From NCBI GenBank assembly GCA_030068075.1, contig CM057831.1:7329464-7393463 (forward strand): a stretch of 64,000 bases of DNA, in the 5' to 3' direction. The stretch comes from Paguma larvata. Its lineage: Eukaryota; Chordata; Mammalia; Carnivora; Viverridae. Below are positions 1-12,975 of this stretch, one piece after another; the first letter of the stretch is position 1; each line of letters starts with the position of its first letter. Both the position numbers and the translations under genes were made by a program. The notes under the pieces are model-generated. The model was not told the DNA's origin and did no database searches. It saw only the letters and a program-made list of their open reading frames with translations.

Positions 1-127
1 CGTATGTGAATTAAGTATCTCTTCAATTTGTAGTCTTTTTTCCATCACTGCTATTGCTACCTGATATAGCTATTGCTGAGGTATTTCTTAGGAATTCTAA
101 CAGGGTTTTTTGTTTTGTTTTGTTTTT

Positions 128-348
128 GGTAGCTTTTTTGAGATACAACTTGTATACGGTATGTTCATTCTAAGTGAACAGTTTTATGAGCATTAACACA
201 TGTATACACTTGTGTAGAATCAATATATGAAGTATTACCATTACCCCAAAAAGTTCCTTTGTGGCATTTCCCAGTCAATTCTGGCCCCTCCTCACTCCCA
301 CCTACTGTGCTTTGCTATTTTTATAGTGTTTTTCTTTCTGTATACATC
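128..348 (-). repeat. Old L1M fragment (antisense)
   Basis: The text after the TTTTG-rich start reads like the reverse complement of an old mammalian L1 (L1M) 3' region: a 'ttgagatacaactt' stretch, then 'aaaagttcctttgtggc' and a C-rich 'ctggcccctcctcactccc' block. Divergence is high and the left edge is not clear. It appears to be the DNA into which the next L1 landed. The first 127 bases hold nothing I recognise. Confidence 0.4.
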
Positions 349-506
349 CACAACAAAGCAGATCAGAAGTGGCCATACTGGGCAGCTCTGACTTGTTCCC
401 ATTGTTAATTTCATATTTCCCCATGTTTGAGTAAATGTATAATGTTTGGTGTAGGATATTTGCTGATTTTAGTGCTTTCATGAGATTAAGGAAGCTCTCT
501 TCTCAG
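349..506 (-). repeat. Inverted 5' segment of an L1 insertion
   Basis: Read on the minus strand this matches the L1 ORF2 reverse-transcriptase region that lies just upstream of the region starting at about 507 on the plus strand ('gagcttccttaatctcatga', later 'gggaacaagtcagagctgcc'). The two parts therefore meet head to head. This is the known twin-priming form of a 5'-truncated L1, with a short stretch of about 100 bases of ORF2 missing at the junction. Confidence 0.6.
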
Positions 507-2465
507 AAGAAGTAAAACTGTCACTATCTGCAGATGACAAGATACTATACAGAGAAAACCCTAAAAACTCCACAAAAAACGATAAGAACCAATAAATGAA
601 CTCAGTAAAGTTTCACAATATAAAATTATATATGGAAATCTGTTGAAGTAGCAGAAAAAGAAATTGAAGCCATTTCATTTACAGTTGCATCAAAAAGAAT
701 AAAATGCCTAGGAATGAATTTACTCAACGAGGTTAAAGACCTGTATGAAACTGATGAAAGAAATTGAAGATGACATACCATGCTCATAGATTGGAAAACT
801 TAATATTAAAATGTACGTACTACCTAAAACATTTTACAGATTCAATGCAGTTCCTATCAAAGCACCCATAGTACTCTTCACAGAACTAGAACAAATAATG
901 GTGGAATTTTTATGGAACCACAGAAGACACTGAGTAGCCAAAACAATCTTGAGAGAGAACAACAAAGCTTGAGGTATCATGATCCCAGATTCAATCAACA
1001 CTATAATGGTATAGTCACCAAAAGAGTATGGTACTGACACAAAAATAGATACACAGATCAATGGAACAGAAGGCCCAGAAACAAACCCACTCTTACATGG
1101 TCAGTTTATCTATGACAAAGGAGGTGAGAATTTACAATGAGAAAAAGACATCTCTTCGATAACTGGAGAGCTACAAGCAAAAGAATGACACTGGGCCACT
1201 TTCTTATAGCATATGTAAAATAAAGTCCAAATGGATTAACAACACACCCGGACCCATAAAACAGAAAACATAGGCATTAATCTCTTGGACATTGGCCTTA
1301 GCAACATTTTTCTAGAGATGTCTTCCAAGCAAGGGAAACAAAAGCAAAACTAAACAAAATACAAAACTTTTTCACATTGAAGGAAACCATCGACACAAAA
1401 AAATGTCAGCCTACTGGATGTAAGAAGACATTTGCAAATGATAGCTCTAATAAGGAGTTAATATACAAAACATATAAAAATCTCTTAAAACACCAACCCT
1501 CGTCCAATAATCTTATAAAAAATGAGCAGAGGACATGAATAGACATTTTCTCCAAAGAAGACATACAGATGCTCAACAGACACATGAAAAAATACTCGAC
1601 ATCACTAATCATGAGGAAGATGCATACCCAAACCACAATGAGATATCACCTTACAGCTGTCAGAACTGCTAGTATCGACAAGAAATAACGAGTGTTGGAG
1701 AGCGGGTGGAGAAAAGAGAAACATCATGCACTGTTGGCGGGAATGTAAACTGGTGCGGCCACTCTACAGAAACAGTGTGGAGGTTCCTCAAAAATTAGAA
1801 ATTAAAATATCACATGATCCAGTAATTCTGTTACTGGGTAGCAGAACTTCATGAAAATAAAAACACTATTTCAAAATGATATATGTGCCTCTACGTTTAC
1901 TGTAGCATTATTTCCAATAGCCAAAATATGGAAGCAACTACAGCATCCACTGATAGATGAATGGATAAAGATGATGTGATACAGATATACACAATGGAAT
2001 ATTATTTGACTATAAAAAAGAACGAGATCTTACCAATCATGACAACTTGGATAAACCTAGGGTATTATACTAAATGACATAAGTCAAAGGCAAAAACCAT
2101 GTAATTGCACTTCTATGTGGAATCTAAAAAGAACACAACATATGAACAAAGAAAAGAAACAGAATTATAAGTATAGAGGAGAAACTGGTGGTTGCCAGAA
2201 GGGAGGAATGTGGAGAGGGGGGGCGATGGGTGAAATAGATGAATGGGTCTAAGACCAAACTTCCAGTTATAAAATGAACAAGTCACAAAGGTGCAGAGTA
2301 CATCAGAAGGACTATTAATAATGTGGTGATAACTTTGTACGGTGACAAATGATTAACTATACTTATTGTGGGGAGCACTGTGTAATGTATGTGATTGTTG
2401 AAGCGTGACATTGTACATGTGAAATTAATGGAACATCGTAGGTCACGTGTACTTCAACAGAAAAG
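507..2465 (+). repeat. L1 LINE, 3' two kilobases (ORF2 C-terminal part and 3' UTR)
   Basis: This is a decayed L1 copy in sense orientation. It starts in the reverse-transcriptase domain ('gcagatgacaagatacta'), passes through the late ORF2 landmarks ('cactgttggcgggaatgtaa', 'atggataaagatgatgtg', 'caatggaatattatttgac') and ends in a 3' UTR whose last part ('gacattgtacatgtgaaatt', 'tacttcaacagaaaag') is the usual L1 end with a degraded A-rich tail. Many stop codons and frameshifts interrupt ORF2, so no protein is possible. It is of intermediate age (L1MA/L1MB-like by appearance). The inverted piece at 349-506 belongs to the same insertion. Confidence 0.85.
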
Positions 2466-4016
2466 GAAGCTATCTTCTGGAAAACAGTTTGCTAAGTGTT
2501 TAATGGAAGTTGAATTAGTGGAAGTTGAGTTACTGTCCAAGGCTTCCTTTCTGATTACTGAGGTGGTTATAGGATTTCTCTCCTTTATTTTTAAATGTTT
2601 TCTAAAGCTAAGCCACCCTCCCTTGCTGGCTTAAACTGAATTGGGCCATAATATGTATTGCATTTTATAAGTCTGTTGTACTCTTGGTGAGTGTACAAAC
2701 AAGTATAATTTTTTTAATTAAATTTTATTTAGTTAACATACAGTGCAGTATGGTAGGTGTTTTTCCTGAAATTGTGTATACCTATGTCCCAAGTCTACAT
2801 AATCCAATTTGGGTATATCAGAGGACGTTTCAGTCATGCCCATAGAAAAATCACTTTCAAAATTCGGTTTCAGTTTCCTGTAGACCTATGTGTCTGGTTG
2901 TGTAGGGAATTAGATGGACTTGAACTTGTATTACTACGAAATGGTTAAGAAACATGCAGTGACTGTGTAATACGGGACACTACGTAAGAGTTAGAGGCAA
3001 CTTACTATGTTCTCTTACAACATGGAGGGTTGCTCAACACACTGCTAAGTGGAGAAAGAAATGTATTTATCACCAAGTTATTTATGTAAATTAAAACATA
3101 CATACCAAATACAATAGAAGCATGCTCACATATTCAAAGACACAAATCAAAAAATCTTCCTGCTGTTCTGACTTTAGGACACATCCTACTTGGGCTGGCT
3201 TACCTTGCACCAACCCAAGCTTGACAGGCAGTCCGTCCCCAGCTTAGGACCCATGTTTGCAGAAATCTTTCCAGAATAATTTGATACCACATTTATCTCT
3301 CCCACATTCCAAATTCCTGTGGCATATTTGTACATTTTCCACCAAATGTCTTATATGAAACAAGGCAAAAAAAAAAAAATCAGCTGGAAGCAGGTGTTTT
3401 TGACATACTTATTTCTGTAACTAGATACTAGGTTGAGTCACTCCCCATGGAGCACTGGGTACTTTGGGTCATTGGTTATTAGAAAAATACGTTCTTTTCA
3501 TGCCATGTCAGGAAAACTAGCCTGTCCTTGTCATGAAGAAAGGCTCTTGTAATCATTTTTGTTTACCACATTTTTCTCCAGACTTTCCCTTTTCTTTCCT
3601 TTCTCTTACTTGAAAAAAGATTTTGGCATAGACATACTTCCTTTTGCTTTGCTTTTTCCTCTCCCCTACTGACCACAGGCTAGGTTAGAGGTAGTGAAGT
3701 CTCCATGGTTTTGTTGACTCACCTGTTTTAATGACTTCTTCATCCGGGAAGGTAGAAAGCTACCTGAGTTCTTCACTGTCTCTTGTGGCTGTACAAAACT
3801 TATTTTTTTCTTGTCCCTGAAGAGATTTATTTTCATCATCTGTAGTCACTGTCACTTGGTTTATGATTAAGCCAGGGCATAAATCTGAAGAGACAATAAA
3901 GAATATGCAGTTAGGTGGTGATATAATTCCACAGGTTCTGCTGACTGGGTGTGTCCCAGAAGTTCTTTGAGATTCCTCGATCTATCTCCATATGTTACCA
4001 GAAACCCTTAGGAATA
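2466..4016. other. Unassigned DNA with a short L1 3'-end scrap
   Basis: About 1.5 kb without a recognisable gene. The only repeat I can name is at about 2706-2757, where 'tttagttaacatacagtgca' is the antisense form of the carnivore L1 3' end. The rest, including a C/T-rich stretch near 3590-3660, looks like low-copy sequence. Small open frames here (for example 2395-2634 and 2757-2948, plus strand) start in or next to L1 sequence and show no family motif. Confidence 0.5.
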
Positions 4017-4032
4017 GAAATTTCTTAGTTTT

Positions 4033-4260
4033 GGGGTGCCTGGGTGTCTCAGTCAGTTAAGCGGGCCGACTTCGGCTCAGGTCATGATCTCATGGTCTGT
4101 GAGTTCGAGTCCCGCGTCGGGCTCTGTGCTGATAGCTCAGAGCCTGGAGCCTGCTTCCGATTCTGTGTCTCCTTCTCTCTCTGCCCTTCCCCTGCTCACA
4201 CTCTGTCTTCTATGTCTCTCAAAAATAAATAAATGTTAAAAAAATGTTAAAAAAAAAAAA
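4033..4260 (+). repeat. Carnivore SINEC (tRNA-Lys-derived SINE)
   Basis: It has the full SINE layout: tRNA-like head 'ggggtgcctgggtgtctcag', a B-box-like 'gagttcgagtcccgcg', a C/T-rich block, then AATAAATAAATG and an A-rich tail. A 16-base target-site duplication with two mismatches flanks it (4017-4032 and 4261-4276, 'gaaatttcttagtttt' type), which fixes both edges and shows it is a retrotransposed copy rather than a tRNA gene. Confidence 0.95.
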
Positions 4261-4276
4261 GAAATGTCTTTGTTTT

Positions 4277-5424
4277 AAGACATCTAAGTCTTTGTGGTCC
4301 CATGGCTCTCCTTTTGAAAGAGGCCTAAAAATCTGCATAAATGTCATGGCAATTCAAACTGCCTAGAAAATTTCAAATATTTACTTACTCTCAATTTCTG
4401 CATCGATCTTGGTGAGGACCAGTAGAAGCATTCCATGGGCTAGCGCATGGACTGTATGTTTATGTCTGTGGACCATAATTTGAGAATCACCGCTATAAAG
4501 GAAAGGCTATGTGAGAAAAGAGGTAGTAGAAATACACTCCAAGACAGGAGATCACAGTAGAAAATTCTTTGTCAGGGAGCATGAGAAGACAAGGCAGGGT
4601 TTATCTAAGCATTCTCATATCCCTATATTCCCTTTACCCATTTTAGGCCTTTGACATAGAGAAAATACAGCAATATTTACTCTATTGATAAATTCAGTTA
4701 TGTGTGTGATAACAAAGAACTAAATCATTGTACTATACAATGTACAAACATTAATTCACTCATTATTCGTCCTACATTAACTTGATACCTCTAATGTTTT
4801 AGGTGCTAGAGATTCAGATATGAATAATAAAACATTATCCTTGATCTTAAGAATATCAAAATCTAGTTATTCCAAGGCTGTAAGCTTTTATGGCATTAAC
4901 GAACTTATTCCTAGGACAGCCCATCCTACCCAGAGATTTATTGGCCTCTCAGGCACTGTATTCCTGGGTCTAGACATTCCCTGAGGACAACATACCCTTC
5001 CGGTGATTCAACTTTCAGGTGCCAGATACAGAATGGAGATGTACTCTGGTTCTTGATCCAGGACTATGATCTAAGCGGAAGATGTGGTCAGAGAATAGAA
5101 AAATTAGTCATTATATTCTCCCAAGAGTTCTTTGTTTTAGGTTAAAACAGATATTACAGCATCCCCTTTGTATATACTTAAGTATTTTCCCATTCCTTGA
5201 CCTTCAACATTTTGGTGTCACTATGTTTTAGATGTATCTTTTGAAAAGCTTAAAAAGGGATTTTATTTTAATTCTACTTTATTAACCCACTGACATTGAA
5301 CAGTAAGGAGAATTTGGTCCACTTAAAGTTATTGGGATTTTGGATACATTTGAATTTATTTCTACCATTTTTTTTTTTACTCTATATTACCATCCCCCTT
5401 TCTTTCCTGTCCTCTCACTGGAAT
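4277..5424. other. Mostly unassigned DNA, with an L2-like piece on the minus strand
   Basis: At about 4745-4862 'aggtgctagagattcagata' followed by 'attatccttgatcttaag' resembles the reverse complement of an L2 3' end. The remainder has no gene signal and no repeat I can name. The T-rich stretch at 5225-5400 may be the start of the L1M element that follows. Confidence 0.4.
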
Positions 5425-6560
5425 GATTACTTAAAAAATAGACTTTAAGAGCATTTTTATATTCAAAAAACTGAGTGGAAAATACAGAGATTTCCCATAT
5501 CCTTCATCCACCTCCTCCCCCCTTCACTGTCTCTCCTACTATCAACATTATGCAGTAGACTGGTACATTTGTTACAACTGGTGAACACATAATAATTGAC
5601 ACATAGTTATTACCCAAAGTCCATAGTTTATGTTCACTTTGGGTATTACATTCTATAGGTTTTAACAAATATATAATGACATGTATTCATGATTACACTA
5701 TCACACTGTCTTAAAAATATCCTGTGCTTTACCTATGCATTCCTTCCTCTGTAACTCCTAGTAACCACTGATTTTTTTTTTACTGTCTCCATAGTTATGC
5801 CTCTTCCAGAATGTCATATAGTTGGAATCCTATAATATGTAGTTTTTTCAGATTGGCTTCTTTTACTTAACAATATACATTTAAGTTCCCTCCCACCCCC
5901 ACTCCATGGCTTGTCATGGTTTGATAGCTCATTTCTTTGTAACTCTAAATAAAATTCTCTTGTCTAGATGCACTGCAGTTTATCCATTCACCTACTAAAG
6001 AATGTCTTGTTTTACTTTTTTCCAATTTTGGGTAATTACGAATAAAACTACTACAAACATCTGCATGCAGGTTTTTGTGCGGACATATGTTTTCACATCA
6101 TTTGGGGAACTACCAAGGAGTATAACTGCTGAAGCGTATGTTAAGAAGATGTTTTGTAAGAAACTACTGAACTATTTCCCAAAGTTGCTGTACCATTTTG
6201 CATTCTGACCAGGAATGAATGAGAGTTCCTGTTGCTCCACACTCTCCCCAGCATTTGATGTGGCCGATGTTTTGGGTTTTGGCCATTTTAATAGAGTGTT
6301 ATGACATCTCATTCTTGTAATTTTCAATTTCCTAACAACATCTGAGCATGAGGGATGAGCATCTTTTCATATGCTTATTTGCCATCTATATTTTTAATGA
6401 GACAAATGTTTAAGTCTTTTGCCCATTTTTAAAATTATTCTTGAATTTTAGAATTGGTATATTTTGGAAAACAGTCTTTTATCATATATGTCTTTTGCAA
6501 ATATTTTCTGCTATTCTATTGCTTGTCATCTTATATTTTGATGATTACATTTTCTGCTTC
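5425..6560 (-). repeat. L1ME-type LINE (antisense)
   Basis: On the plus strand this reads as the reverse complement of an old L1ME 3' UTR and ORF2 end, in the right order: 'tacagagatttcccatatcc', 'acccaaagtccatagttta', 'atgtcatatagttggaatcc', 'cacctactaaagaatgtctt', 'gttgctccacactctcccca' and 'cttttgcccattttta'. It is truncated and diverged, with no coding potential. The plus-strand open frame at 6002-6208 is an antisense shadow of ORF2. Confidence 0.8.
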
Positions 6561-6574
6561 CTATCTTTAGAGTT

Positions 6575-6640
6575 TGAAAAGTTTTATTATATATATTATA
6601 TATATAACATATATATACATAATATATATATATCCGGGTA
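6575..6640. repeat. AT-rich simple repeat
   Basis: An irregular (TA)n tract with many 'atatat' units, partly self-complementary. No function is implied. Confidence 0.85.
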
Positions 6641-8290
6641 GTGAATTAAAATTTAATATGCATATTTAACAAAACTTAAAATCAATCTGTATCTTTTGCT
6701 CCTCTTATGCAGAGAAATACTTGACCCTGGGAGGAGTTAAGATGGCAGAGAAGTAGGGGGACTGTGGGCTTTCCTCATCCCTCAAATATAGCTGTATGGA
6801 GGGCAGATCACTTGAACACCCAGGAAATCATTTGCAGAGTGGCAGAGGGCTCGATCTCCAGAGTTAGAGGGAGACAACTTGGCAGTTGCAAGGCGGGTGG
6901 AACTGAATTGGGGGAGAGAAAAATTGTGGGGCTGTGGAGGTGAAGGAACCCTTTCTGTGGAGAGAGACAAAAGGAAGAGAAAGAGAGAGGAGTTGAGTGG
7001 CACCGAGTTTGCACAAGAGGAAAACCTCTCTGGACCACAGACTGGGGAGTGAGAAGTAGTGAGTGTCCCATTTGTTTTTTTCAAATCATGTTTGGAGCTC
7101 AAACTCTGAGGTTTTGGAAGTGTGTGGCTTTCTTTGGAGTGGAACTGGGGCTTGTGCTTCTAGGGAGGAGGGAGCTGCCTTGGAGGTCAAAGCGTAGTGC
7201 AGAGATAATCCGAGGTGCACTGGGAGAAAACATTTCCCTTCTTGGAGAACTTTTGGAAGAGGGTTACTTGCCTCCTCAAGGACAAAAAAGTCTGCAGATG
7301 CCAGCCAAAGACCTGTCATCAGCAGGGTGGAAAGGCTGCACTCTGGAAAAGCCTGGAGTGGGGGGCAGTTTCCACACAACGCCAGGTCCTTTAAGACTTC
7401 GGGTTTTGAATCCCAGTTATGCACCAAAGGGAAACAATGCAGGAGAGTTGTGGAGCAAGGCCAGCTGACTGCCCTCACTCTTCTGTGAGGGCTGCCTGAC
7501 AGTGGGGCGGGGTCAGATCCCCAGTTAGGGAATGAGAGATTGGGGTGGAGCCATTTCCCCCCACCAACACCAACACAGTGGAGCTTCAGAAAGCAACAGG
7601 GCAGCCCGCAGTGGAGACAGGACCCACTTACACCAAACCCCAACCCCTGTGCCTGGCAACTGCTTATTTACTGGGGCAAGACTGACTCTGAGTCAGTGCA
7701 GTGGGCCTCTCCTCCCCAAGACCAGCAGAGCCAGCACGCGCCATGCACTGAGTGCACTGAAATTCAAGTGTGCCAGTTCTTTTTTCTTTTTTCTTCTTTC
7801 CTTTGGAACCAGGATCATAGTTTCTTGTTTGATTTTTCATTTCCTTTCTCTTTTTTTGGATCAGGCTTTTTAATTCGTTTTACTTCTTTATTTTCTCCTT
7901 TTTTTTCTTTTTTCTTTTTCTTTGGAATCAGCCTTATAGTTTTTTTATTCTATGTCTTTTTTTTTTTGGTCCCCTTTTCTCTTTTTGGGGGATCAGGCTC
8001 TTTTCCTCCCCCTTTTCTGGCTTACTTCGACAACAAAGTATACCTAGTTTCAAAGGTCCAAACACCCTACCAGTGCAAGCAAGGAGGAGCTCTGCAGAGG
8101 ACTGGCCAGTGGCAAAGAGCAGCCAAAATGCAACAGCAGAGTGCACATAGCATGCCACAGAAACACTTCCTGGAAGTTCCAGACCCTGTACAGTGTATGA
8201 CCCCTTTTAACACAGCAGTGCTCTCAGGCATAGGAAACATAATAAGCTTTTAAAACACACAAAAGACAGAAACTTAGCCAGAATAACAAG

Positions 8291-9160
8291 ATGGAGAAAT
8301 TCTCCCCAAATGAAAGGTCAAGAAGAAATCACAGCCTGGGACTTTTTCAAAATAGATATAAGCACTGTATCTGAAAAATTTTTAGAAAAACAGTCATAAG
8401 ATTACTAGCTGGGCTTGAAAAACAGCATAGAAGACATCAGAAAAACCCTTGCTACAGAGATCAAAGACCTAAGAACTAGTCAGGATGAAATGAAAAATGC
8501 TATAACTGAGATGCAAAACAAATTGGATACAGTGACAAAGAAAATTAAAGAAGCAGAGGAGAGATTGGGTGAAGTAGAAGATAAAATTATGAAATTTTAG
8601 TAAATTATTTAAGAGATCATGAGGGGAGACTTAGAGAACTAAGTGATTCCATGAAATGAAACAATATCCATATCACAGGAATCCCAGAAGAAGAAAAGAA
8701 GGAAAAAGGGGAAGAAGGTTTATTTGAACAAATTATAGCTGAGAACTTCCTTAATGTGGGAAAAGAAACAGGCATTCAAGTCAAAGAGGCACAGAGAACT
8801 TCCCTCCAAATCAACAAAAAAAGATCAACAACATGACATATCATAGTGAAACTTGCAAAATACAAAGATAAAGAGAATTTTGAAAGCAGTTAGGCACAAA
8901 AGGTCCTTACTCTACAAGGGTAGATACATAAGGTTAGTAGCAAACTGGTCCATTGAGACTTGGCGACGGAAGGGAATAGAAGGAAAAATTCAATGTGCTG
9001 AATAAGACAAACATGCAGCCAAGAATTCTTTATTCAGCAAGGCTGTCATTCAGAAGGACAAGTAAAGAGTAAAGGAGAGATCAAGAATTTCTTAGACAGA
9101 CAAAACTAAAAGAGCTCATGATCATAAACCAGCCCTGCAAGAAATTTTAAGTGGGACTCT
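8291..9160 (+). pseudogene. L1 ORF1 remnant (RNA-binding chaperone protein)
   Basis: ORF1 of the L1 above. In intact L1 it makes a trimeric RNA-binding protein of the L1 ribonucleoprotein. Here the ATG at 8291 opens a frame that soon meets stops. One open piece (8415-8600) gives a lysine/glutamate-rich heptad-like stretch ('NKLDTVTKKIKEAEERLGE') that fits the coiled-coil region. A later part reads 'ITGIPEEEKKE', the conserved entry to the RNA-recognition domain, in another frame. Several in-frame stops and shifts make it non-functional. Confidence 0.85.
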
Positions 9161-9245
9161 CTGAGTGGAGGGAAAAAAAGACCAAAGCAGCAAAAACTAT
9201 AAAGGACCAAAAAACATCACCAGAAACACCAAGTCTACAGTGCAC

Positions 9246-9320
9246 ATGATGGGAAATTCCTGTCTTTCGATAATTACTCTGAATGTAAATGGACTATTAA
9301 ATGCTCCAATCCAAGGACTA

Positions 9321-9360
<40 letters not shown>

Positions 9361-12300
9361 AAGATCCATCTCTATGCTGCCTACAAGAGACTCATTTTAT
9401 ATCTAAAGACACCTGCAGATTGAAAGTGAGGGGATGAAGAAACATCTATCATGCTAATGGACCTCAAAACAAAGCCAGAATAGCCATACTTACATCAGAC
9501 AAACTGAATTTTAAAACAAAGATGGTAGCAAGAGATGAAGAAGGGCATTATATCATAATTAAGAAGATCTGCCAACGGATGCCCCCAACTTGAAAGATCC
9601 AAATATGTAAATAAAGACAATCATAAAGAAACTTATTGATAACAATACCATAATAATAGGAGGCTTTAATAACCCATTTAAAGCAACGGACTGATTGGCT
9701 AAGCAGAAAATCAACAATGAACAATAGCTTTTAATGACCTAATGGACCAGATGGATTTAACAGATATATTCACAACATTTCATCCTAAAGCAGCAGAATG
9801 CATATTCTTCTCAAGTGCACATGGAACATTCTCCAGAATAGATCACATACTGGGTCACAAAGCCCTCAAAAGACACAAAAAGATGGAGCTCATAGCATGC
9901 ATATTTTGAGATCATAACTCTATGAAACTTGAAATCAACCACAAGAAAAAATTTGGAAAGCCCTCAAATACATGGTGGTTAAAGAAATCCTACTAAAGAA
10001 TGAATGGGTTAACCAGGAAATTAACGAAGAAATTTAAAAAATACATGGAAGCAAATGAAAATGAAAAATTGACAGTCAAAACCTTTTCGGATGCAGCAAA
10101 GGCGGTCCTAAGAGGCAAGTGTACTGCAATTCATGCCTATCTCAAGAAGCAAGAAAGGTCCCAAGTAAACAAACTAACCTTACACCTAAAGGAACTAGAA
10201 AGAGAGGAGCAAATAAAGCCTAAAGCCTAGAGCCAGCAAAAAAGGGAGATAATAAGGATTAGAGCAAATAAATGATATAGACACAAACAAACAAAAAAAC
10301 CCAGTAGAACAGATCAATGAAACTAAATGCCGGTGTTTTGAAAGAATAAACAAAATTGATAACCCCCTAACCAGACTTATCAAAAAGAAAAGGGAGAAGA
10401 CCCAAGTAGATAAAATTATGATGAAAGAGGAGAGATCGGCACTAACATCACAGAAATACAAACAATTATAAGAGAATACAATGAAAAATCTTGAAGAAAT
10501 AGACAAATTCCTAAAAACACATAAACTACCAAAACTGAAACAGGAACAAATAGAAAATTTTGAATAGACCTAAACCAGCAAAGAAATTAAATCAGCAATC
10601 AAAAGATCTCCCAACAAACAAAAGGCCTGGGGCAGATAGCTTCCCAGGGGAATTCTACTAGACATTTAAAGAAGAGTTTATACCTATCCTTCCAAAACCA
10701 TTATAAAAAATAGAAATGGAAAGAAAACTTCCAGACTCATTCTATGAAGCCAGCATTGCATTGATTCCAAAACCAGACAGAGACCCCACTAAAAAGGAGA
10801 ATTGCAAGCCAATATCCCTCATGAACCATTCTCAACAGGATATTAACAAATCAAATTTAACAGTACATTAAAATAATTACTCACCATGATCAAGTGGGAT
10901 TTATTCCTGGGCTGCAGGGCTGGTTCAATAGTCACAATTCAATCAACATGATACATCACCACATACAGTTAATTAGAACCATATGATTCTGTCAAGATGC
11001 AGAAAAAGCATTTGACAAAATATAGCAGGTTTCTTGATAAAAAACCCTCAAGAAAGTAGGGATAGATGGAACATACCTCAACATTATAAAGCCCATATAC
11101 AAAAGATGCATAGCTATTATCATCCTCAATGGGAAAAAAAAAATGAGAGCTTTCTCCCAAAGGTCAGTAACATGACAGATATGTCCACTCTCACCATTGT
11201 TGTTCACTAGCTGGAAGTCCTAGACGACATTCAGGACTTCAGACGACAGCATTCAGACGACAAAAATAAGTAAACAGCATCCAAATTGTCAAGGAAAAAG
11301 TCAATCTTTCACTTGTCACAGATGACTTGATACTCTACATAGAAAATCCAGAAGACTCTACCAAAAAACTGCTAGAACTGACACATGAATCCCTCAGAGT
11401 CACAGGATATAAAATCAATGTACAGAAGTCGCGTGCATTCCTATACACCGATCATGAAACAGCAGAAAGAGAACGCAAGGAATTGATCCCATTTACAACT
11501 GCACCAAAAAACAGAACCAAACCAAACCAAACCAAACCAAAAAAAACCTGTAAGATACCTAGGAATAAACCTAACCAAAGAGGTAAAAAATCTATATACT
11601 GCAAACTACAGAACGTTCACAAAAGAAATTAAAGAAGACACAAAGAAATGAAAAAAACATTTCATGCTCATAGGTTGGAAAAACAAATATTGTTTACATG
11701 TCGATATTACCCAAAGCAATATACACAATGCAATCCCTATCAAAATGACACTGGCATTTTTCACAGAGCTAGAACAAACAATCCCAAAATTTGTATGGAA
11801 CCAGAAAAGACCTGAATATCCAAAGTAATGTTAAAAAAGAAAAACAAAGCGGGAGGGACTTCTGGACTTCAAGCTATATTATAAAGCTGTAATCATCAAG
11901 AGAGTAGGATACTAGCACAAAACCAGATGCAAAGATCAATGAGATGGAATAGAGAACCAGAAATGGATCCACAAATATATGGCCAACTAATCTTCGACCA
12001 GTTCGAAAGAGTATCCAATGGAAAAAAGTCTCTTCAGCAAATGGTGGTGGGAAAACTGAACAGTGATGTGCAGAAGAATGAACCTGAGCCATTTGCTTAC
12101 ACCATACAAAAAATAAATTCAAATGGATGAAAGACACAAATGTGAGACAGGAAACCGTAAGAATCCTAGAGGAGAAAACAGGCAGCAACCCCTTGGACCT
12201 CAGTTGCAGCAACTTCTTTCTAGACATGTCTGTGGAGGCAAGGGAAATAAAGCAAAAACGTACTACTGTGACATCAAGATAAAAATCTGCACAGTGAAGG

Positions 12301-12975
12301 AAACAATCAACAAAACTTAAAGGCAAGGAGTTATTTGCCTTTAAAAGGAGAAGATATTTGGAAATGACATTTGGCTAGTATCCAAGTGATACTAACTTAT
12401 CAAACTCAACACCCAAAATACAAATAATCCAGTGAAGAAACGGGCAGAAGACATCAATAGACACTTTTCCAAAGAAGACATCCAGATGGCCAACAGACAC
12501 ATGAAAAGATGTTCAACATCACTCATCATTGGGGAAATACAAATCAAAACCACAATGAGATACCATCACACACTTGCAGAACGGCAAAAATGAACAACTC
12601 AGGAAACAAAGATGTTGGCAAGGATGAAAAGAAAGAGGATCTCTTTTGCACTGCTGGTGGGAATGCAAACTGGCGCAGCCACTCTGGAAAACAGTATGGA
12701 GACCCCTCCAAAAGTTAAAAATAGAACTACCCTATGACCTAGAAATTGCACTACTAGGTATTTATCCAAAAGGATACAGAAGTGCTGATTTGAAGGGGCA
12801 CATAAACCCAAATTTTTATCACGGCACTGTCAACAATAGCCAAATTATGGAAAGAGCCCAAATGTTCATCAACTGACGAATGGATAAAGAAGATATGGTG
12901 TGTATATACAATGGAATATTACTTGGCAATCAAAAAGAATGAAATCTTGCTATTTGCAACTACGTGGATGGAACT
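9246..12975 (+). pseudogene. L1 ORF2 remnant (endonuclease and reverse transcriptase)
   Basis: ORF2 of the same L1. Intact copies encode an APE-like endonuclease followed by a reverse transcriptase and a cysteine-rich C-terminus. The N-terminus is readable: two ATGs at 9246 and 9249, then 'SIITLNVNGL', the canonical endonuclease start. The (CA)n run described separately lies in frame just after it, followed by 'QDPSLCCLQETHF', again canonical. Further down are the T-I-D-H-like 'gatcacatactgggtcaca' stretch and the C-terminal 'ctgctggtgggaatgcaaac' landmark. Stops and frameshifts occur throughout, so the longest open pieces are only about 60-100 codons. Minus-strand frames such as 11874-12326 are antisense shadows. 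Confidence 0.88.
9324..9359. repeat. (AC)18 microsatellite inside L1 ORF2
   Basis: A perfect dinucleotide run of 36 bases. It sits where other L1 copies have a unique stretch of the endonuclease coding region; the copy at 38.58 kb in this window still has it. The length is a multiple of three, so the frame is kept and the run reads as alternating Thr-His. Confidence 0.97.

Noticed and set aside
4033..4110. tRNA gene in the SINE head (and in the other SINE heads)
   Set aside because: The head is tRNA-derived, but it continues into SINE body and tail and is flanked by target-site duplications. It is not a tRNA gene.
6575..6640. Replication origin or hairpin in AT-rich DNA
   Set aside because: A plain (TA)n simple repeat explains it. 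Similar tracts occur at 19922, 29640 and 45300.
7086..8253. Long open frames of 185 codons (minus) and 237 codons (plus)
   Set aside because: They overlap each other and lie in the L1 5' UTR. The plus frame ends in a T-rich stretch that gives a run of Phe. No domain is visible.
11874..12326. Minus-strand open frame of 150 codons
   Set aside because: It is the antisense of L1 ORF2 and has no independent signal.
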